64,000 nt of DNA from SIG299 sp964541485 (GCA_964541485.1 CAZIQL010000003.1:49548-113547); one strand, 5' to 3'. Positions 35,241 to 45,010 are shown, numbered from the stretch's first letter. Made by a program: numbers and translations. Notes: generated from the letters alone by a model not told the origin.

Positions 35241-36179
35241 ATGACCATTCGAAATAAAGCCATCACCCCACTGGACTATCATATGCAGAATAACGACTGG
35301 AGCGGAAGAGAGATGACCGGCGATCACGAAATCGTAAAATACAGCATCGATTCCAACGTCCGTATCTGGTTCAACGAGCAGGACATCAGTTATGCTCCGC
35401 ACTGGCACAACGCACTGGAAATCATTTGCCCGATAGAAAATTACTACGATGTCAATATCGGAGATTTCTCTTACCATATCAATCCGGGCGAAATTTTGAT
35501 TATCCCATCCGGTGAAATCCACCAATTACAGGCCCCGGACAGCGGAAAACGTTTTATTTTCATGTTCGACTTGTCCGTCATTACAAAATTAAACGGTTTT
35601 TCCAACATCCAGTCCATTATGGCACAACCGCTATATATTACAAACACTTCACATCCCTATGTTCACGATGATTTGTACCGTCTTCTGATGCAGATCAGCA
35701 ACGAATATTTCGGTATGAGTGCCTTTAAGGAACTGACCATCTTTTCTCTGCTGATTAATTTTTTTGTACATATCGGCAACAACCATATTAACAGTTCGCA
35801 GTTTTTCCCGAATGTTCGGGTTTATAAACAAAAAGAATATATTCAAAAGTTCAATGACGTCATGGACTACATTGATACCCATTATATGGATGAACTGACA
35901 TTAGAAGATGTTGCTTCTACCATCGGCTTTTCCAAATATCATTTCACCAGATTGTTTAAACAGTATACCAATACAACTTTTTATGATTACTTGAGTTTTA
36001 AACGCATCAAGGTAGCGGAAAGCCTCCTCATGCAACCGGATTTATCCATCACCGAAATTGCTCTGCAGTCCGGTTTTTCCAGCATTTCTACCTTCAACCG
36101 GTGCTTTAAACAGCAAAAGAACTGTACGCCGAGTGAATACCGCAGTCTGTATTCCACAAAGGGTGACCGTTTCCGCTAA
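35241..36179 (+). CDS. AraC-family transcriptional regulator
   Basis: A 312-residue protein; the ATG at 35241 follows AGGAGGGATTTC, so the longer reading from 35082 is rejected. The N-terminal 150 residues form a cupin-like sugar-sensing domain (APHWHNALEIICPIE, INPGEILIIPSGEIHQL). The C-terminal 100 residues form the double helix-turn-helix (LTLEDVASTIGFSKYHFTRLFKQ and SITEIALQSGFSSISTFNRCFKQ). It is the only regulator within the xylan locus. It lies divergent from GH115 and probably activates these genes in response to xylo-oligosaccharides (inference). Confidence 0.92.
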   Translation: MTIRNKAITPLDYHMQNNDWSGREMTGDHEIVKYSIDSNVRIWFNEQDISYAPHWHNALEIICPIENYYDVNIGDFSYHINPGEILIIPSGEIHQLQAPDSGKRFIFMFDLSVITKLNGFSNIQSIMAQPLYITNTSHPYVHDDLYRLLMQISNEYFGMSAFKELTIFSLLINFFVHIGNNHINSSQFFPNVRVYKQKEYIQKFNDVMDYIDTHYMDELTLEDVASTIGFSKYHFTRLFKQYTNTTFYDYLSFKRIKVAESLLMQPDLSITEIALQSGFSSISTFNRCFKQQKNCTPSEYRSLYSTKGDRFR

Positions 36180-36186
36180 CCAAAAA

Positions 36187-36235
36187 GATGGTACCACAAA
36201 TGTCTTGATTTGTGATACCATCTTCTTAATTTTTT
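36187..36235. terminator. Convergent terminator, araC gene and transport operon
   Basis: A 15-bp stem (36187-36201 / 36208-36222) with one C-A mismatch and a 6-nt loop, followed on the plus strand by TTCTTAATTTTTT. The minus-strand side also has an A/T-rich tail, so it may serve the operon ending at 36234 too, although it begins inside that stop region. Confidence 0.75.
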
Positions 36236-37133
36236 ATCTTCGTTGCTGTGCTCTTGTCATATCTGATAATATCTGGTTCATCTTCATTCGGATGAAATCC
36301 CTGTGTTCCTCTTTTACGAGGAAGTACAGATAAGAGTCGATTACAAATTCCTGTGATAATCCGCGCCCCACAATCTTAAAGTTTACATAACCACGTTCAA
36401 TGTAAGCATCAATTTCCTCATTGGAAATAAACGCCGGACGCTTGAGACACTCAGAAAAGTTTCTCTTAGAATTCTGATGCGGACACTGAAAATCCGTGTT
36501 ACGGTCAAACTCAAGCTGGGACAAAGACTCTGCACGATAATGCTCTGCTCTCTTTTTGCAGCCCGGAGTACAGATTTCATTGACCAGAATTTCAATCTTA
36601 TCTGCCAGGGGCTCCAGCTCCTTTAACACCGTTTCATCGTGATTTAAATCATAATCCAGCACCACAAGATAATAATCCTTTGCCAGTTCCTCCTTTACCG
36701 CATCCAAATCCACCATGCGCTTTGTTGTGGAGGAAATCAGCTGAAAGCCCGGATACTCCTTACGGATATATTCCTCCAGTGCCGGTGTATTCACAAGCAC
36801 CTGATTCTTTCCGTTATTCGCAAGCTTCATAATCATATTGCAATAGGTATCTTGATTGTGCTTTTCTTCCAGAAGAGAATTGGTCCAGGTAAAACGCACC
36901 GGAACCCCTCTTGAATTATACATCTTGATAATTTTATCAATATCTCCTTTGAACGCTGTACCAAACACGGCTCTTCCGCCGTTCCAGATAGCTCCCGGAA
37001 AAGTACCGTACACCGAGCCGATTTTATATCCATCCTTAAACTTGCTCGGATAATCCTTCATTAAATTTAAAAGAATCTGATTTACCAGGCGAAAATTACA
37101 CATCCCCGGCAAATGCCAATATACCTCTCTCAC
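36234..37133 (-). CDS. U32-like protein A with four-cysteine cluster
   Basis: A 299-residue protein, homologous to the next gene upstream. Shared blocks are HLPG at the start, NGGR, GVPVRFTWTN, TYCN, KDYYLVVLDY, and the late FKIVGRG that matches the FKIEGR hallmark of peptidase family U32. Cys188, Cys192, Cys217 and Cys229 resemble the four-Cys set that binds an iron-sulfur cluster in U32 proteins such as UbiU/UbiV. No catalytic protease residues are evident. It is the last gene of the long transport operon. A role in modifying or hydroxylating a compound linked to the sugar pathway is speculative. Confidence 0.65.
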   Translation of the reverse strand: MREVYWHLPGMCNFRLVNQILLNLMKDYPSKFKDGYKIGSVYGTFPGAIWNGGRAVFGTAFKGDIDKIIKMYNSRGVPVRFTWTNSLLEEKHNQDTYCNMIMKLANNGKNQVLVNTPALEEYIRKEYPGFQLISSTTKRMVDLDAVKEELAKDYYLVVLDYDLNHDETVLKELEPLADKIEILVNEICTPGCKKRAEHYRAESLSQLEFDRNTDFQCPHQNSKRNFSECLKRPAFISNEEIDAYIERGYVNFKIVGRGLSQEFVIDSYLYFLVKEEHRDFIRMKMNQILSDMTRAQQRR

Positions 37134-37160
37134 TGTTCTTCACCCCGTCTTCTTGCTAAT

Positions 37161-38111
37161 TTACGGCCACTCGCCCGGTTTTGGACGATTGACAATAATA
37201 ATTCGGTTTGCACGCAGATTGTCCAACAGCTGAATACGCACCACGCCCTGATATTCCGGCTTAATCATATAGTGACAATAAGTTTCCACCAACGAGAAAA
37301 TATTTGCCGTTCTGCCTTCTATCTTAAAATGACGGAACCCTGCCGGAATGTATTTCTCCCAAATATCCTCCGGAGAAACATAGGTGGAATAATTCTGAAT
37401 TGTGTGGATGCAGTTGTGGTCACCATACTCGCAGGTCCATGGAATCAGCGGAACACGCTTTTCCGGTGGACGCCTTCTGTTTTCCAGCTCAATGCGGTGG
37501 TTCTGTGCCACATTTTTGTAATGCTCGCCTCTTCTCTTACAATTCGGAATACACAGTGCATTCACCAGAACCTCACACTTTTCCGGCTTCTTAATCTGTT
37601 TTATCAAATCCCAGTTGTTGTTCATGTTGTAATCAAGCACAACCAGGTAATAGTCTTTTCCCAGTTCGGCATTTAAGCCCTCTACATCCGTAATCTCTTT
37701 ACAGGTCGAGCTGTTAATCTTAAAGTTTGGATACCGCTCACGGATGTACTTCTCCAAAATCGGCGAAACCACCAGCACCTCATTCATGCCGTTGTCTGCC
37801 TCCTGCATACAGAAATTACAATAAAAATCTTCTAAATCTTCTTTCTCAATCAATGGATTCGTATACGTATAACGAATCGGAATGCCCTGGGCATTAATGT
37901 TTTTAATCACATTTCTTACATATTGGGTATCACACTGATCCCCCACCACAAGTCGACCGCCTGTCCAAAGCGACATCGGAAATTCACCGAAAAAGGAAGC
38001 AATTTTTACACCCTCCCTGAAGTACTCCGGCTTTTGCTTTAATAAACTCAAAAATAACATATTCAGCGGATAATTATACCGCAGTCCCGGTAAATGAAAA
38101 TTCACTTCCAT
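37161..38111 (-). CDS. U32-like protein B with four-cysteine cluster
   Basis: A 316-residue protein starting MEVNFHLPGLRYN; the ATG at 38111 follows AGAGGGTTTATGGC. It shares with protein A the blocks TGGR, GIPIRYTYTN, DFYCN, YIRERYPNFKINSST, KDYYLVVLDY and CIPNCKRRGEHY, and it carries the U32-type FKIEGR. Its four candidate ligand cysteines are Cys187, Cys191, Cys227 and Cys234. The 27-nt gap to protein A and the similar size suggest a heterodimer like UbiU-UbiV. The reaction is unknown. Confidence 0.65.
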   Translation of the reverse strand: MEVNFHLPGLRYNYPLNMLFLSLLKQKPEYFREGVKIASFFGEFPMSLWTGGRLVVGDQCDTQYVRNVIKNINAQGIPIRYTYTNPLIEKEDLEDFYCNFCMQEADNGMNEVLVVSPILEKYIRERYPNFKINSSTCKEITDVEGLNAELGKDYYLVVLDYNMNNNWDLIKQIKKPEKCEVLVNALCIPNCKRRGEHYKNVAQNHRIELENRRRPPEKRVPLIPWTCEYGDHNCIHTIQNYSTYVSPEDIWEKYIPAGFRHFKIEGRTANIFSLVETYCHYMIKPEYQGVVRIQLLDNLRANRIIIVNRPKPGEWP

Positions 38112-38147
38112 GCCATAAACCCTCTTTCTATCAAAAGTACAAATACA

Positions 38148-38186
38148 GAACAAGGAATGGCATCCGGAAAATACCATTCCTTGTTC
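38148..38186 (-). terminator. Perfect 13-bp hairpin between SBP2 and the U32-like pair
   Basis: GAACAAGGAATGG (38148-38160) pairs with CCATTCCTTGTTC (38174-38186), 13-nt loop. The downstream minus strand is only moderately T-rich (TGTATTTGTACTTTTGA). It may be a partial terminator or may protect the 3' end of the binding-protein mRNA. Confidence 0.6.
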
Positions 38187-38222
38187 TATTATAAATCAGT
38201 CAAAGCAATCTTTCAACCGACT

Positions 38223-39683
38223 TTATTTGTTTGCGTCATTGATGTAAGCGCCCCAAGCCTCTCTTAAGGACTCTGCCTTCTGAGCCGGTGTGTAAACGTT
38301 ACCTTCGGAATCCGCATAACCTAAGCTGTAGAGTAAGTCATTACCAAGGTCAATACCGGATACCATTAAGTGATGCATCAGTTCGCCGCCCGTAACAAGT
38401 CTTGCGAGTGTTAAGTCAACGGACTCTGTATCACGGAAGCTTCCGTAATAACCAGCCTGCCATGTTTCAGTATCTTCATAACCCGGAATTGGCTGAGTGT
38501 AAAGGTTGTAAGCGAAAGCAATCTTCCAAGCCTTTTCTTCATCGTAGCAAGCCGGGATAACTAATACGTTATCTTCGTAGAAACCTGTGTAATCGTCAGC
38601 CTTAGGTCCCATAGGGAATACGATACAACCAAAGTCGTCTACCATATCCTTCAAGTTCTGACCTGCTCTGTAAACCTGGTCTGTGAAGAATACTGCGCTA
38701 CCGTTCTTGAACTCAGCTACAAAGTAATCCCAGTTGGAGCCATCCGGCTGTGGCATTTCATAAGTTTCTCTCATTCTTACAGACCATGTAAGAGCTTCGA
38801 TGGTCTCTGCAGACTCTAAGTTGTTATAGAACAGACCACTGCTGTCCTTGCCAATGAAGGAACCGCCGTTGGAGAAAACAGCCTGCTTATGGAACTCAGC
38901 ACCCTGCTGAACCATAGCGTATACATCGATGATACCGTCGGCATTGGTATCTCTCTGAACCTTAGCACAAATTTCCTCAAACTTCTCCCATGTCCATTCG
39001 CCGGCTTCCTGCCACTTATATAAATCTTCCGGATCAATACCTGCTTCTTCTAATAATCTCTTGTTAAAATAGATACATCCTCTTGGCTCTGCATCCGTAC
39101 CTCTCATACCATAGATGGAGCTTCCCTTGCTCATAAGGATATGTACATTACTTCCCCATTTTTCTTCTGTAAAATCAAGACAATCCAGTGTGGATAAGTC
39201 ATACATTAATTCGCTGTTCATAGCAGAAACAACTTCACCTGCCTGACGAAGTACGAAAATGTAGTTCTCATCGCCGCCGGTTGTAGCATAGTCTACGAAA
39301 TCCTGTGGGTTAGAACCCCAGTCACCGATAGCCTGCTCCTTAATTGTGAAGTTATAAGTTTCCTGAATCCAGTCATAGTATTCGTAGCGAGCTTCGTCAT
39401 ACGCGTTCTGTGCTTCGCTTCTCTCACCGGAAGACCACCAGTCACGGATGATGATTTCCATACCACCGAGATCATACTTATTTCCGTTTTCATCAGTTAA
39501 AATTGTGTACGCATCCGGTGTTTCTGTCGGTTCCGGTGTTACCTCACCACCCTGATTTCCTGTATCAGGTGTTGGTGTCGGATCCTCATTACCTGCCGGC
39601 TGATTGCCACATCCTGCCGCGCCTACTGCCATGATCATTGCCATGGAAACTGCAAGCATTCTTCTTACTGTCTTACTAATCAT
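38223..39683 (-). CDS. Carbohydrate ABC transporter binding lipoprotein (SBP2)
   Basis: A 486-residue family 1 extracellular solute-binding protein. The signal peptide ends at a lipobox (VGAAGC), followed by a PT-rich linker of about 30 residues. Later blocks include FNKRLLEEAGIDPEDL, GEWTWEKFEEICAKVQ and a ligand-site-like region around FKNGSAVFFTDQVYRAG. It is anchored outside the membrane and delivers sugar to the permease pair encoded just upstream (39782-41690). In this locus the ligand is probably a (glucurono)xylo-oligosaccharide. Confidence 0.88.
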   Translation of the reverse strand: MISKTVRRMLAVSMAMIMAVGAAGCGNQPAGNEDPTPTPDTGNQGGEVTPEPTETPDAYTILTDENGNKYDLGGMEIIIRDWWSSGERSEAQNAYDEARYEYYDWIQETYNFTIKEQAIGDWGSNPQDFVDYATTGGDENYIFVLRQAGEVVSAMNSELMYDLSTLDCLDFTEEKWGSNVHILMSKGSSIYGMRGTDAEPRGCIYFNKRLLEEAGIDPEDLYKWQEAGEWTWEKFEEICAKVQRDTNADGIIDVYAMVQQGAEFHKQAVFSNGGSFIGKDSSGLFYNNLESAETIEALTWSVRMRETYEMPQPDGSNWDYFVAEFKNGSAVFFTDQVYRAGQNLKDMVDDFGCIVFPMGPKADDYTGFYEDNVLVIPACYDEEKAWKIAFAYNLYTQPIPGYEDTETWQAGYYGSFRDTESVDLTLARLVTGGELMHHLMVSGIDLGNDLLYSLGYADSEGNVYTPAQKAESLREAWGAYINDANK

Positions 39684-39781
39684 TATATTTTCCTCCTCTT
39701 TTTATTTTCTCCCCTCCTGCTTTTTTACGGGAACTTTTCCGGCGCTCCCACCTACAGGCCGGGTATAAAATACAATGTTGT

Positions 39782-40795
39782 TTAGCCCTTGATACCTGTA
39801 CTGCTAAGGCTCTCTACAAAGCCCTTCTGTGCGAACAGATACAGAACCAGAAGCGGCACAATTACCATCAGTGTGCCGGTCGAGATAATACAGTTGGTAT
39901 ATCCGAGGGAAGCACCGCCGGCATTGCCAAGCTGCGTCTTTATGTACGCATCAAGCTGTGCAGCAATACGGCTTAACTGAATGGATAGTAACTTTGTATT
40001 TCCTAAAAACATCTTGGAATAGAAACTGTCTGTCCACTGCCATACAAACGCAAACAGGAAACAAGATGTTAACATAGGCTTTGCATCCGGAAGCATAATA
40101 CGGAAGAATGTTTTCAACATACCGCATCCGTCCACATATGCTGCTTCCTCCAGCTCCTTCGGCTGATTGCGGAAGAACTGACGAAGCATATAAATATATA
40201 ATCCGTTTTTCAATCCCATACATCCCGCACTCATTAAGTAATACGGAATAACGGAGCCACGAAGATTTATGGTACTACCCGTTATTGCTTTAAAAAGTCC
40301 AAACACATCAAAGAATCTGAAATGCAAAAATAACGGTGTTGAAATGGTCTGTGGTGGTATTACGATAATCAGTAACACACAGGCAAACCAGAATTTCTTA
40401 AACGGAAACTCAAATCTTGCAAATCCATATCCTACCAATGTACAAACCGCAACCTGTAAAATTGCAATGGTAAGTGAAATAAAGAACGTGTTCCTAAGCG
40501 CCTCGCCATATCCCATGAAGGTTGCTGCCATCTCATAGTTTTCACCGGTGAAGTGCTCCGGCACATTGATGACCATGGCATTGTAGATATCTTCTTCCGA
40601 CATCAGGCTGACCGAAATCTTATTAAAAATCGGTTGCAGGATTAAAAAGCACAAGCCAAACAGCATCAACATACGAACAATACGGTAAGCATAATTACCT
40701 GCAACTTTTCTAAACAGATAGCCTTCGCTTGCTTTATTTCTCGCCCAGAATTTCTTCCATCTGGTCTTTCTTTCTTCTGCTTTTCTCTTAGTCAT
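39782..40795 (-). CDS. ABC sugar permease, MalG type (pair 2)
   Basis: A 337-residue inner-membrane permease with about six transmembrane helices and a long basic N-terminus (EERKTRWKKFWARNK). The EAA loop that contacts the ATPase reads EEAAYVDGCGMLKTFFRIMLP. A C-terminal LSSTGIKG is typical of MalG-like subunits. It starts inside the 3' end of its partner gene (8-nt overlap), so translation is coupled. It works with the MalF-type subunit at 40788-41690 and SBP2. Confidence 0.9.
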   Translation of the reverse strand: MTKRKAEERKTRWKKFWARNKASEGYLFRKVAGNYAYRIVRMLMLFGLCFLILQPIFNKISVSLMSEEDIYNAMVINVPEHFTGENYEMAATFMGYGEALRNTFFISLTIAILQVAVCTLVGYGFARFEFPFKKFWFACVLLIIVIPPQTISTPLFLHFRFFDVFGLFKAITGSTINLRGSVIPYYLMSAGCMGLKNGLYIYMLRQFFRNQPKELEEAAYVDGCGMLKTFFRIMLPDAKPMLTSCFLFAFVWQWTDSFYSKMFLGNTKLLSIQLSRIAAQLDAYIKTQLGNAGGASLGYTNCIISTGTLMVIVPLLVLYLFAQKGFVESLSSTGIKG

Positions 40796-41690
40796 AGTAA
40801 TATACCACCTTCGAAATAATCAGTGAGCTTATACCAATTGCCACAAGAACGATACCAAAGTAAATCCAGGACATTGCAGAAGCCGAACCATAGTTAAGTA
40901 ATTCCAAAACCTCCTGAATCTTTTCCATTACCTGATTGTCCGTTCGCATACAGAAATCCACAATGGTGTAAATCCAGTTTACCAAAATCAGCGGGCTGAT
41001 CATAGGAATGGTAATTTTCCAAAGACTTTCCCATGCGGTACAGCCTTCAATGGAAGCTGCCTCATACATGCTCTTGGAAATCGTCTGTAACCCGGATAAG
41101 AAAATGATAATCTGGATACCCGATGCAATGACTACATCATAGACACCGTCTACAATTTCAAATACGGTATTAAACATACTGTTTCCGACACCTGCTGTAA
41201 TCAGAATTTCCTCTAAGGCTCCTGTGATACTTGTTCCGGTGTCACTGTCCGCAATCAAATCCTTCATAGATGCCATCAGTTCGTTTTCATATTCCACACC
41301 GATGATAACACCGGAGGAAAGAATTACCGGAAGGAAGAAAATTGCACGCACAAAAGCGCGTCCTTTAAATTGCTGGTTCAACAGCAATGCCACGAAAAGG
41401 CTGAATATCATAATGGCAATTGTATTAATCCCCATCCGCCCGAGTTCTTCCCACAAAAGTCTGGAAAAATCCACATCTGCCGTAAATGCACGGACATAAT
41501 TTTCAATTCCGATAAAGTGGTTTGTAAAACCTTTGCCGCTTACCTCTACATTCGAAAGACTCATGTACAGGGACTGGAAAAATGGTTTTACCATAAAAGT
41601 AAGGAATCCGATAATAAAAGGCAGGATAAACAAATATCCGGCAATTGCCTTTCTTTTCTGAAGACCCTCATATTTCTTACGTTTCTTCAT
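40788..41690 (-). CDS. ABC sugar permease, MalF type (pair 2)
   Basis: A 300-residue permease with six predicted transmembrane helices, starting MKKRKKYEGLQKRKAIAGYL. The EAA loop reads YEAASIEGCTAWESLWKITIP. The periplasmic loop between helices is rather long (about 65 residues, with MKDLIADSDTGTSITGALEE). It is the partner of the overlapping MalG-type gene downstream. It lies 30 nt after the DUF5696-like gene in the same operon. Confidence 0.9.
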   Translation of the reverse strand: MKKRKKYEGLQKRKAIAGYLFILPFIIGFLTFMVKPFFQSLYMSLSNVEVSGKGFTNHFIGIENYVRAFTADVDFSRLLWEELGRMGINTIAIMIFSLFVALLLNQQFKGRAFVRAIFFLPVILSSGVIIGVEYENELMASMKDLIADSDTGTSITGALEEILITAGVGNSMFNTVFEIVDGVYDVVIASGIQIIIFLSGLQTISKSMYEAASIEGCTAWESLWKITIPMISPLILVNWIYTIVDFCMRTDNQVMEKIQEVLELLNYGSASAMSWIYFGIVLVAIGISSLIISKVVYYYD

Positions 41691-41720
41691 GTTTAAACCC
41701 CTCTCTGTCCTAAGTCTTAC

Positions 41721-44315
41721 TTAGCGGACTACGGCATAATCCCTTGCAGGAATTACCGTTCCGTCTACTGTCTTGTCATTCTGACTGTAGTTTACATAAA
41801 CCTTGGTACCATCTTCATAGGTCGTACAAGTAAGCTGTGGTTCTACAAATTCATGACCGGTCATTGTCTGGTTAAAAATATGACCCAGTTCACTGTTGTA
41901 TCTGTTATAAATCTCATACATACGCTCACTGCAGGATGCATACTCCGAACCGAAATATTCGGTATACAGTGTATTCTGTAAGGTAAATGCACTCTCCTGC
42001 ATAATGGTAAAGGCAAGTGCCGCGCCATATTCTGCCGACTTTAATAACTCATCTTCCATATTTCCGGTTAAGTTCAGTGCCTCTCCCGTATAATTCACAA
42101 ATCCATGCAACGCCATCTGATAGAACGGAATCGTCTTATCAATGATGCTGTATTCAGCACCCGAAAGATTCATATTGGTAATCATATCAACATAAGCGAC
42201 CGCATAATCATTACCTTCATTGATTAACACATCCTGCTCACTCAGGGCTTTCAGGCGTTCCGTATGCAGCTCCATAATTGCCTGCCTCGAATACGGATCT
42301 CTCTTTGTAAAGTCAGAAGACAACTCCATTCCGATATCTGCAAATGAAAGTCCCGCATTGTACGTTTCTGCAGCCTCTGCAAAATTTGTAATCATTTCAT
42401 CAATATTGTATTTATCCAGCAGATAGAACTCATCCAAATCTTCACGCTTTGCATAAGTTGTGGTACTGTACTCATACAGCTCTGCCTTTTCCTTGCTGAC
42501 AAATCTTGCCGCATCCGAGAATACGAAAAATCCGTCCAGCAAATCAGTATCAATTGCGTAATTTGTAATACCATCCAGATAAAGCGTTACTCCAAGCTCT
42601 TCTGCCTTACTTGTCAGACTCTTAAGCCCTTTCTTTCCACCCAGGTCTTTGACCGGCTTAATCTTTGCAAACCAGCTCTGCTGTACACCGCCGTTTGCCC
42701 ATCCGGAAAGCTTTACGGATAAATTGCTCATTCCGGCCTCCTGCATCTGCGTCAGCAGTTCTTCCGCTTCTGCAAACGTAGTGAGTGCCAATGGTCTTGA
42801 TAACGGGATACCAAATACCTGCTTTACCTTATCTACCGCACCGATAATCTCAATAAGAACCGGTGCCTCTGTATCCGTATTCTTTGTAAATGCCCCTTCG
42901 TAGGTCTCAAACAGGTATTCCTGATATGCCTTTGCCATATCACTGTAATCACCGGAATTTACAAACCGGTATCTCTGTACATAGGATTCTCCCTCCGGAA
43001 GATTCTCTTCATATACAAACATGTTTCCGTTGTACTTATCAGAAACATCATACTGCTCTCTCTTTGTTACGTTATAAATCGCATTAACGAAATTATAACT
43101 GTTATTTCTTCCGCTGATATCTGCTTGAATAGCCGCATACGGTGCTCCCTGCTCTATCACACAGATATAAGAAGCATCTTCCGTTGCTGCACCGAACACA
43201 TTAAATGCGGTTCTGGTCTCATGTACAACTGCATCTCTGTCCTGACACATATCCCAGCCGTAAACATTTGCGTAATAGCTGTTCTGCGCTGTCTTTCCGT
43301 TATTGTACTCAATCAGGGCACCGCCACCTTCCGGTACAAACAAATATCCGTCGTCCTGCGTACCTGCCGCTCCAAAATACGGAAGCAGGGACAGATAATA
43401 AACCGGATAATCTTCCATATAATCAATGGAATCCAGCGGAACCTCCACGGTAAAGTCGCCATCTTCCAGGCGGTAAATCACTGACAGGTTAAATATCGGC
43501 TTGTCGGTTGTTTTTTCCGCGGTATCCTTTTCTTTGTCTACCAGATAATCTTCATAGGTGTATCCGGTTTCCTCAAACATTGCTTCTAACTTTTTCTTTA
43601 CCGCTTCATTTGCTGTATCTCTCAGCGCATAAATTACAGTAGTTTCCATCAATGGATATCTGGCAATCAGTTCATCCTTGTTTTTTTCATCCGACTTGCT
43701 TAAGTTATTGATATCATATTTTTTATAATACTGGGACATTAAGTTCTTGTTCGAGCCGCTCAATGTCTCCATGTAAGTCTCATATCGTTCGATTTCCATC
43801 ACCAGCGGAAGAATATATTCTCTTTCCACATCACCGATGGAATAATCCACCTGGATGTAATCCTCTCCCTGTACGATTTCATATAATTTATTTTTCATGC
43901 TGAAATCGTAATTGTTATAGAGAGTGTCTACACCGTTGATGGTACTGTAAGTAAGAAGTACCGTCGATTTTAACTTCGACTTCTCCGTTGTAAATGCCAG
44001 TGAGTCACTGTCTGCATCCTGTGGATTGGAATACCAGACTTCTCCGGTTTCCTTGACCGTTATGGTAAACTGGGTCGTATCCGGATCCATGACAAGCTTC
44101 AGTTTCTCATTTTCCAGCACATATTCTTTTGCCTCTCCCGAGTAACCACGGAGTGGAATGATGTGCTCCTCTTCTTCTGCTTCCGGCCAGAGCATAATCA
44201 CCGCGGCCAGCAGCAGAATTACCAGAAGACCAATCACCGGAGCAATCAGACTTTTCAATTGTAGGACCACAGCAGCCTTGAATTCTGCTTTTCTTGTTGC
44301 TTTGTCTTTTCTCAT
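41721..44315 (-). CDS. Large single-TM extracytoplasmic protein (DUF5696-like)
   Basis: An 864-residue protein with a short cytosolic start, one transmembrane helix (about 23-46, LIAPVIGLLVILLLAAVIMLW) and a very large outer region. The outer part starts with beta-rich segments (LVMDPDTTQFTITVKETGEVWY) and continues with a TIM-barrel-like stretch (LSVKLSGWANGG, GVTLYLDGITNYA, LSFADIGMELSSDF) that resembles glycosidase barrels. I recall this as DUF5696, found beside sugar ABC transporters. It may bind or cut oligosaccharides at the cell surface. No catalytic residues are established. Confidence 0.72.
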   Translation of the reverse strand: MRKDKATRKAEFKAAVVLQLKSLIAPVIGLLVILLLAAVIMLWPEAEEEEHIIPLRGYSGEAKEYVLENEKLKLVMDPDTTQFTITVKETGEVWYSNPQDADSDSLAFTTEKSKLKSTVLLTYSTINGVDTLYNNYDFSMKNKLYEIVQGEDYIQVDYSIGDVEREYILPLVMEIERYETYMETLSGSNKNLMSQYYKKYDINNLSKSDEKNKDELIARYPLMETTVIYALRDTANEAVKKKLEAMFEETGYTYEDYLVDKEKDTAEKTTDKPIFNLSVIYRLEDGDFTVEVPLDSIDYMEDYPVYYLSLLPYFGAAGTQDDGYLFVPEGGGALIEYNNGKTAQNSYYANVYGWDMCQDRDAVVHETRTAFNVFGAATEDASYICVIEQGAPYAAIQADISGRNNSYNFVNAIYNVTKREQYDVSDKYNGNMFVYEENLPEGESYVQRYRFVNSGDYSDMAKAYQEYLFETYEGAFTKNTDTEAPVLIEIIGAVDKVKQVFGIPLSRPLALTTFAEAEELLTQMQEAGMSNLSVKLSGWANGGVQQSWFAKIKPVKDLGGKKGLKSLTSKAEELGVTLYLDGITNYAIDTDLLDGFFVFSDAARFVSKEKAELYEYSTTTYAKREDLDEFYLLDKYNIDEMITNFAEAAETYNAGLSFADIGMELSSDFTKRDPYSRQAIMELHTERLKALSEQDVLINEGNDYAVAYVDMITNMNLSGAEYSIIDKTIPFYQMALHGFVNYTGEALNLTGNMEDELLKSAEYGAALAFTIMQESAFTLQNTLYTEYFGSEYASCSERMYEIYNRYNSELGHIFNQTMTGHEFVEPQLTCTTYEDGTKVYVNYSQNDKTVDGTVIPARDYAVVR

Positions 44316-44332
44316 GGTGTTCTCCTTCCACG

Positions 44333-44989
44333 CTACAATCTAAAGAGAATTTCCCTAACAATGGAAATAAAATACGCAATACCCTGACTAATCATGCTGA
44401 AAAACAACAACAGGATGAATACAATAACGAGCATTGCCAAAATCGAAAATACAATAAATAACAATGTCTTCGACAATGAATACTCATGAATCTGCATCAT
44501 TGCAGCGACAATCCAGATACCACACCACACAAGGGAAATCGTACTGAGTACTCCGTAAAACTCTGCCTCATCCACCGTCACCACATTACTGAACACGATG
44601 AGTGGGAACTGCATCAGAGGATACGGAAGCAGACAATAACATGTTGCCATATAAATCTGGTTTAATTTCGCTTTTCCGTCAAACAATGTCGTCAATGCCC
44701 AGTTGCCAACACACCAGAGTGCAAGAGGGAAAAGGACACTTGCCAGATAAAGGAAAATATTAACCTCAGGCCAATACACTTTATTGAAAATAAAGCTGGT
44801 AAACTGCAACCGGCAGATTCTGGCAAGCAGTGTTAAAACCAATATCGTGTTTGCCACCGCCATGGAACCTCTCTTTTCATGTGTCAGGTCCCAGAATCCG
44901 TCAAGCGGATGCGTCAAGCAGTAAAATGCAAACTTGAAATCCTTTTTATATTTGGTATATGTTTCTTTTCTTTTCAATGCAGCTAACAT
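44333..44989 (-). CDS. Yip1-like multi-helix membrane protein
   Basis: A 218-residue protein with about five transmembrane helices. The N-terminal FAFYCLTHPLDGFWDLTHEKRGS is typical of the bacterial Yip1 family (a conserved segment preceding the helices). The function in bacteria is not known. It lies between the NHL-repeat gene (22 nt) and the DUF5696-like gene (17 nt), inside the sugar transport operon. Co-occurrence suggests a role in the uptake complex at the membrane. Confidence 0.78.
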   Translation of the reverse strand: MLAALKRKETYTKYKKDFKFAFYCLTHPLDGFWDLTHEKRGSMAVANTILVLTLLARICRLQFTSFIFNKVYWPEVNIFLYLASVLFPLALWCVGNWALTTLFDGKAKLNQIYMATCYCLLPYPLMQFPLIVFSNVVTVDEAEFYGVLSTISLVWCGIWIVAAMMQIHEYSLSKTLLFIVFSILAMLVIVFILLLFFSMISQGIAYFISIVREILFRL

Positions 44990-45010
44990 ACCTGCCTCCG
45001 ATTCTTAAGG

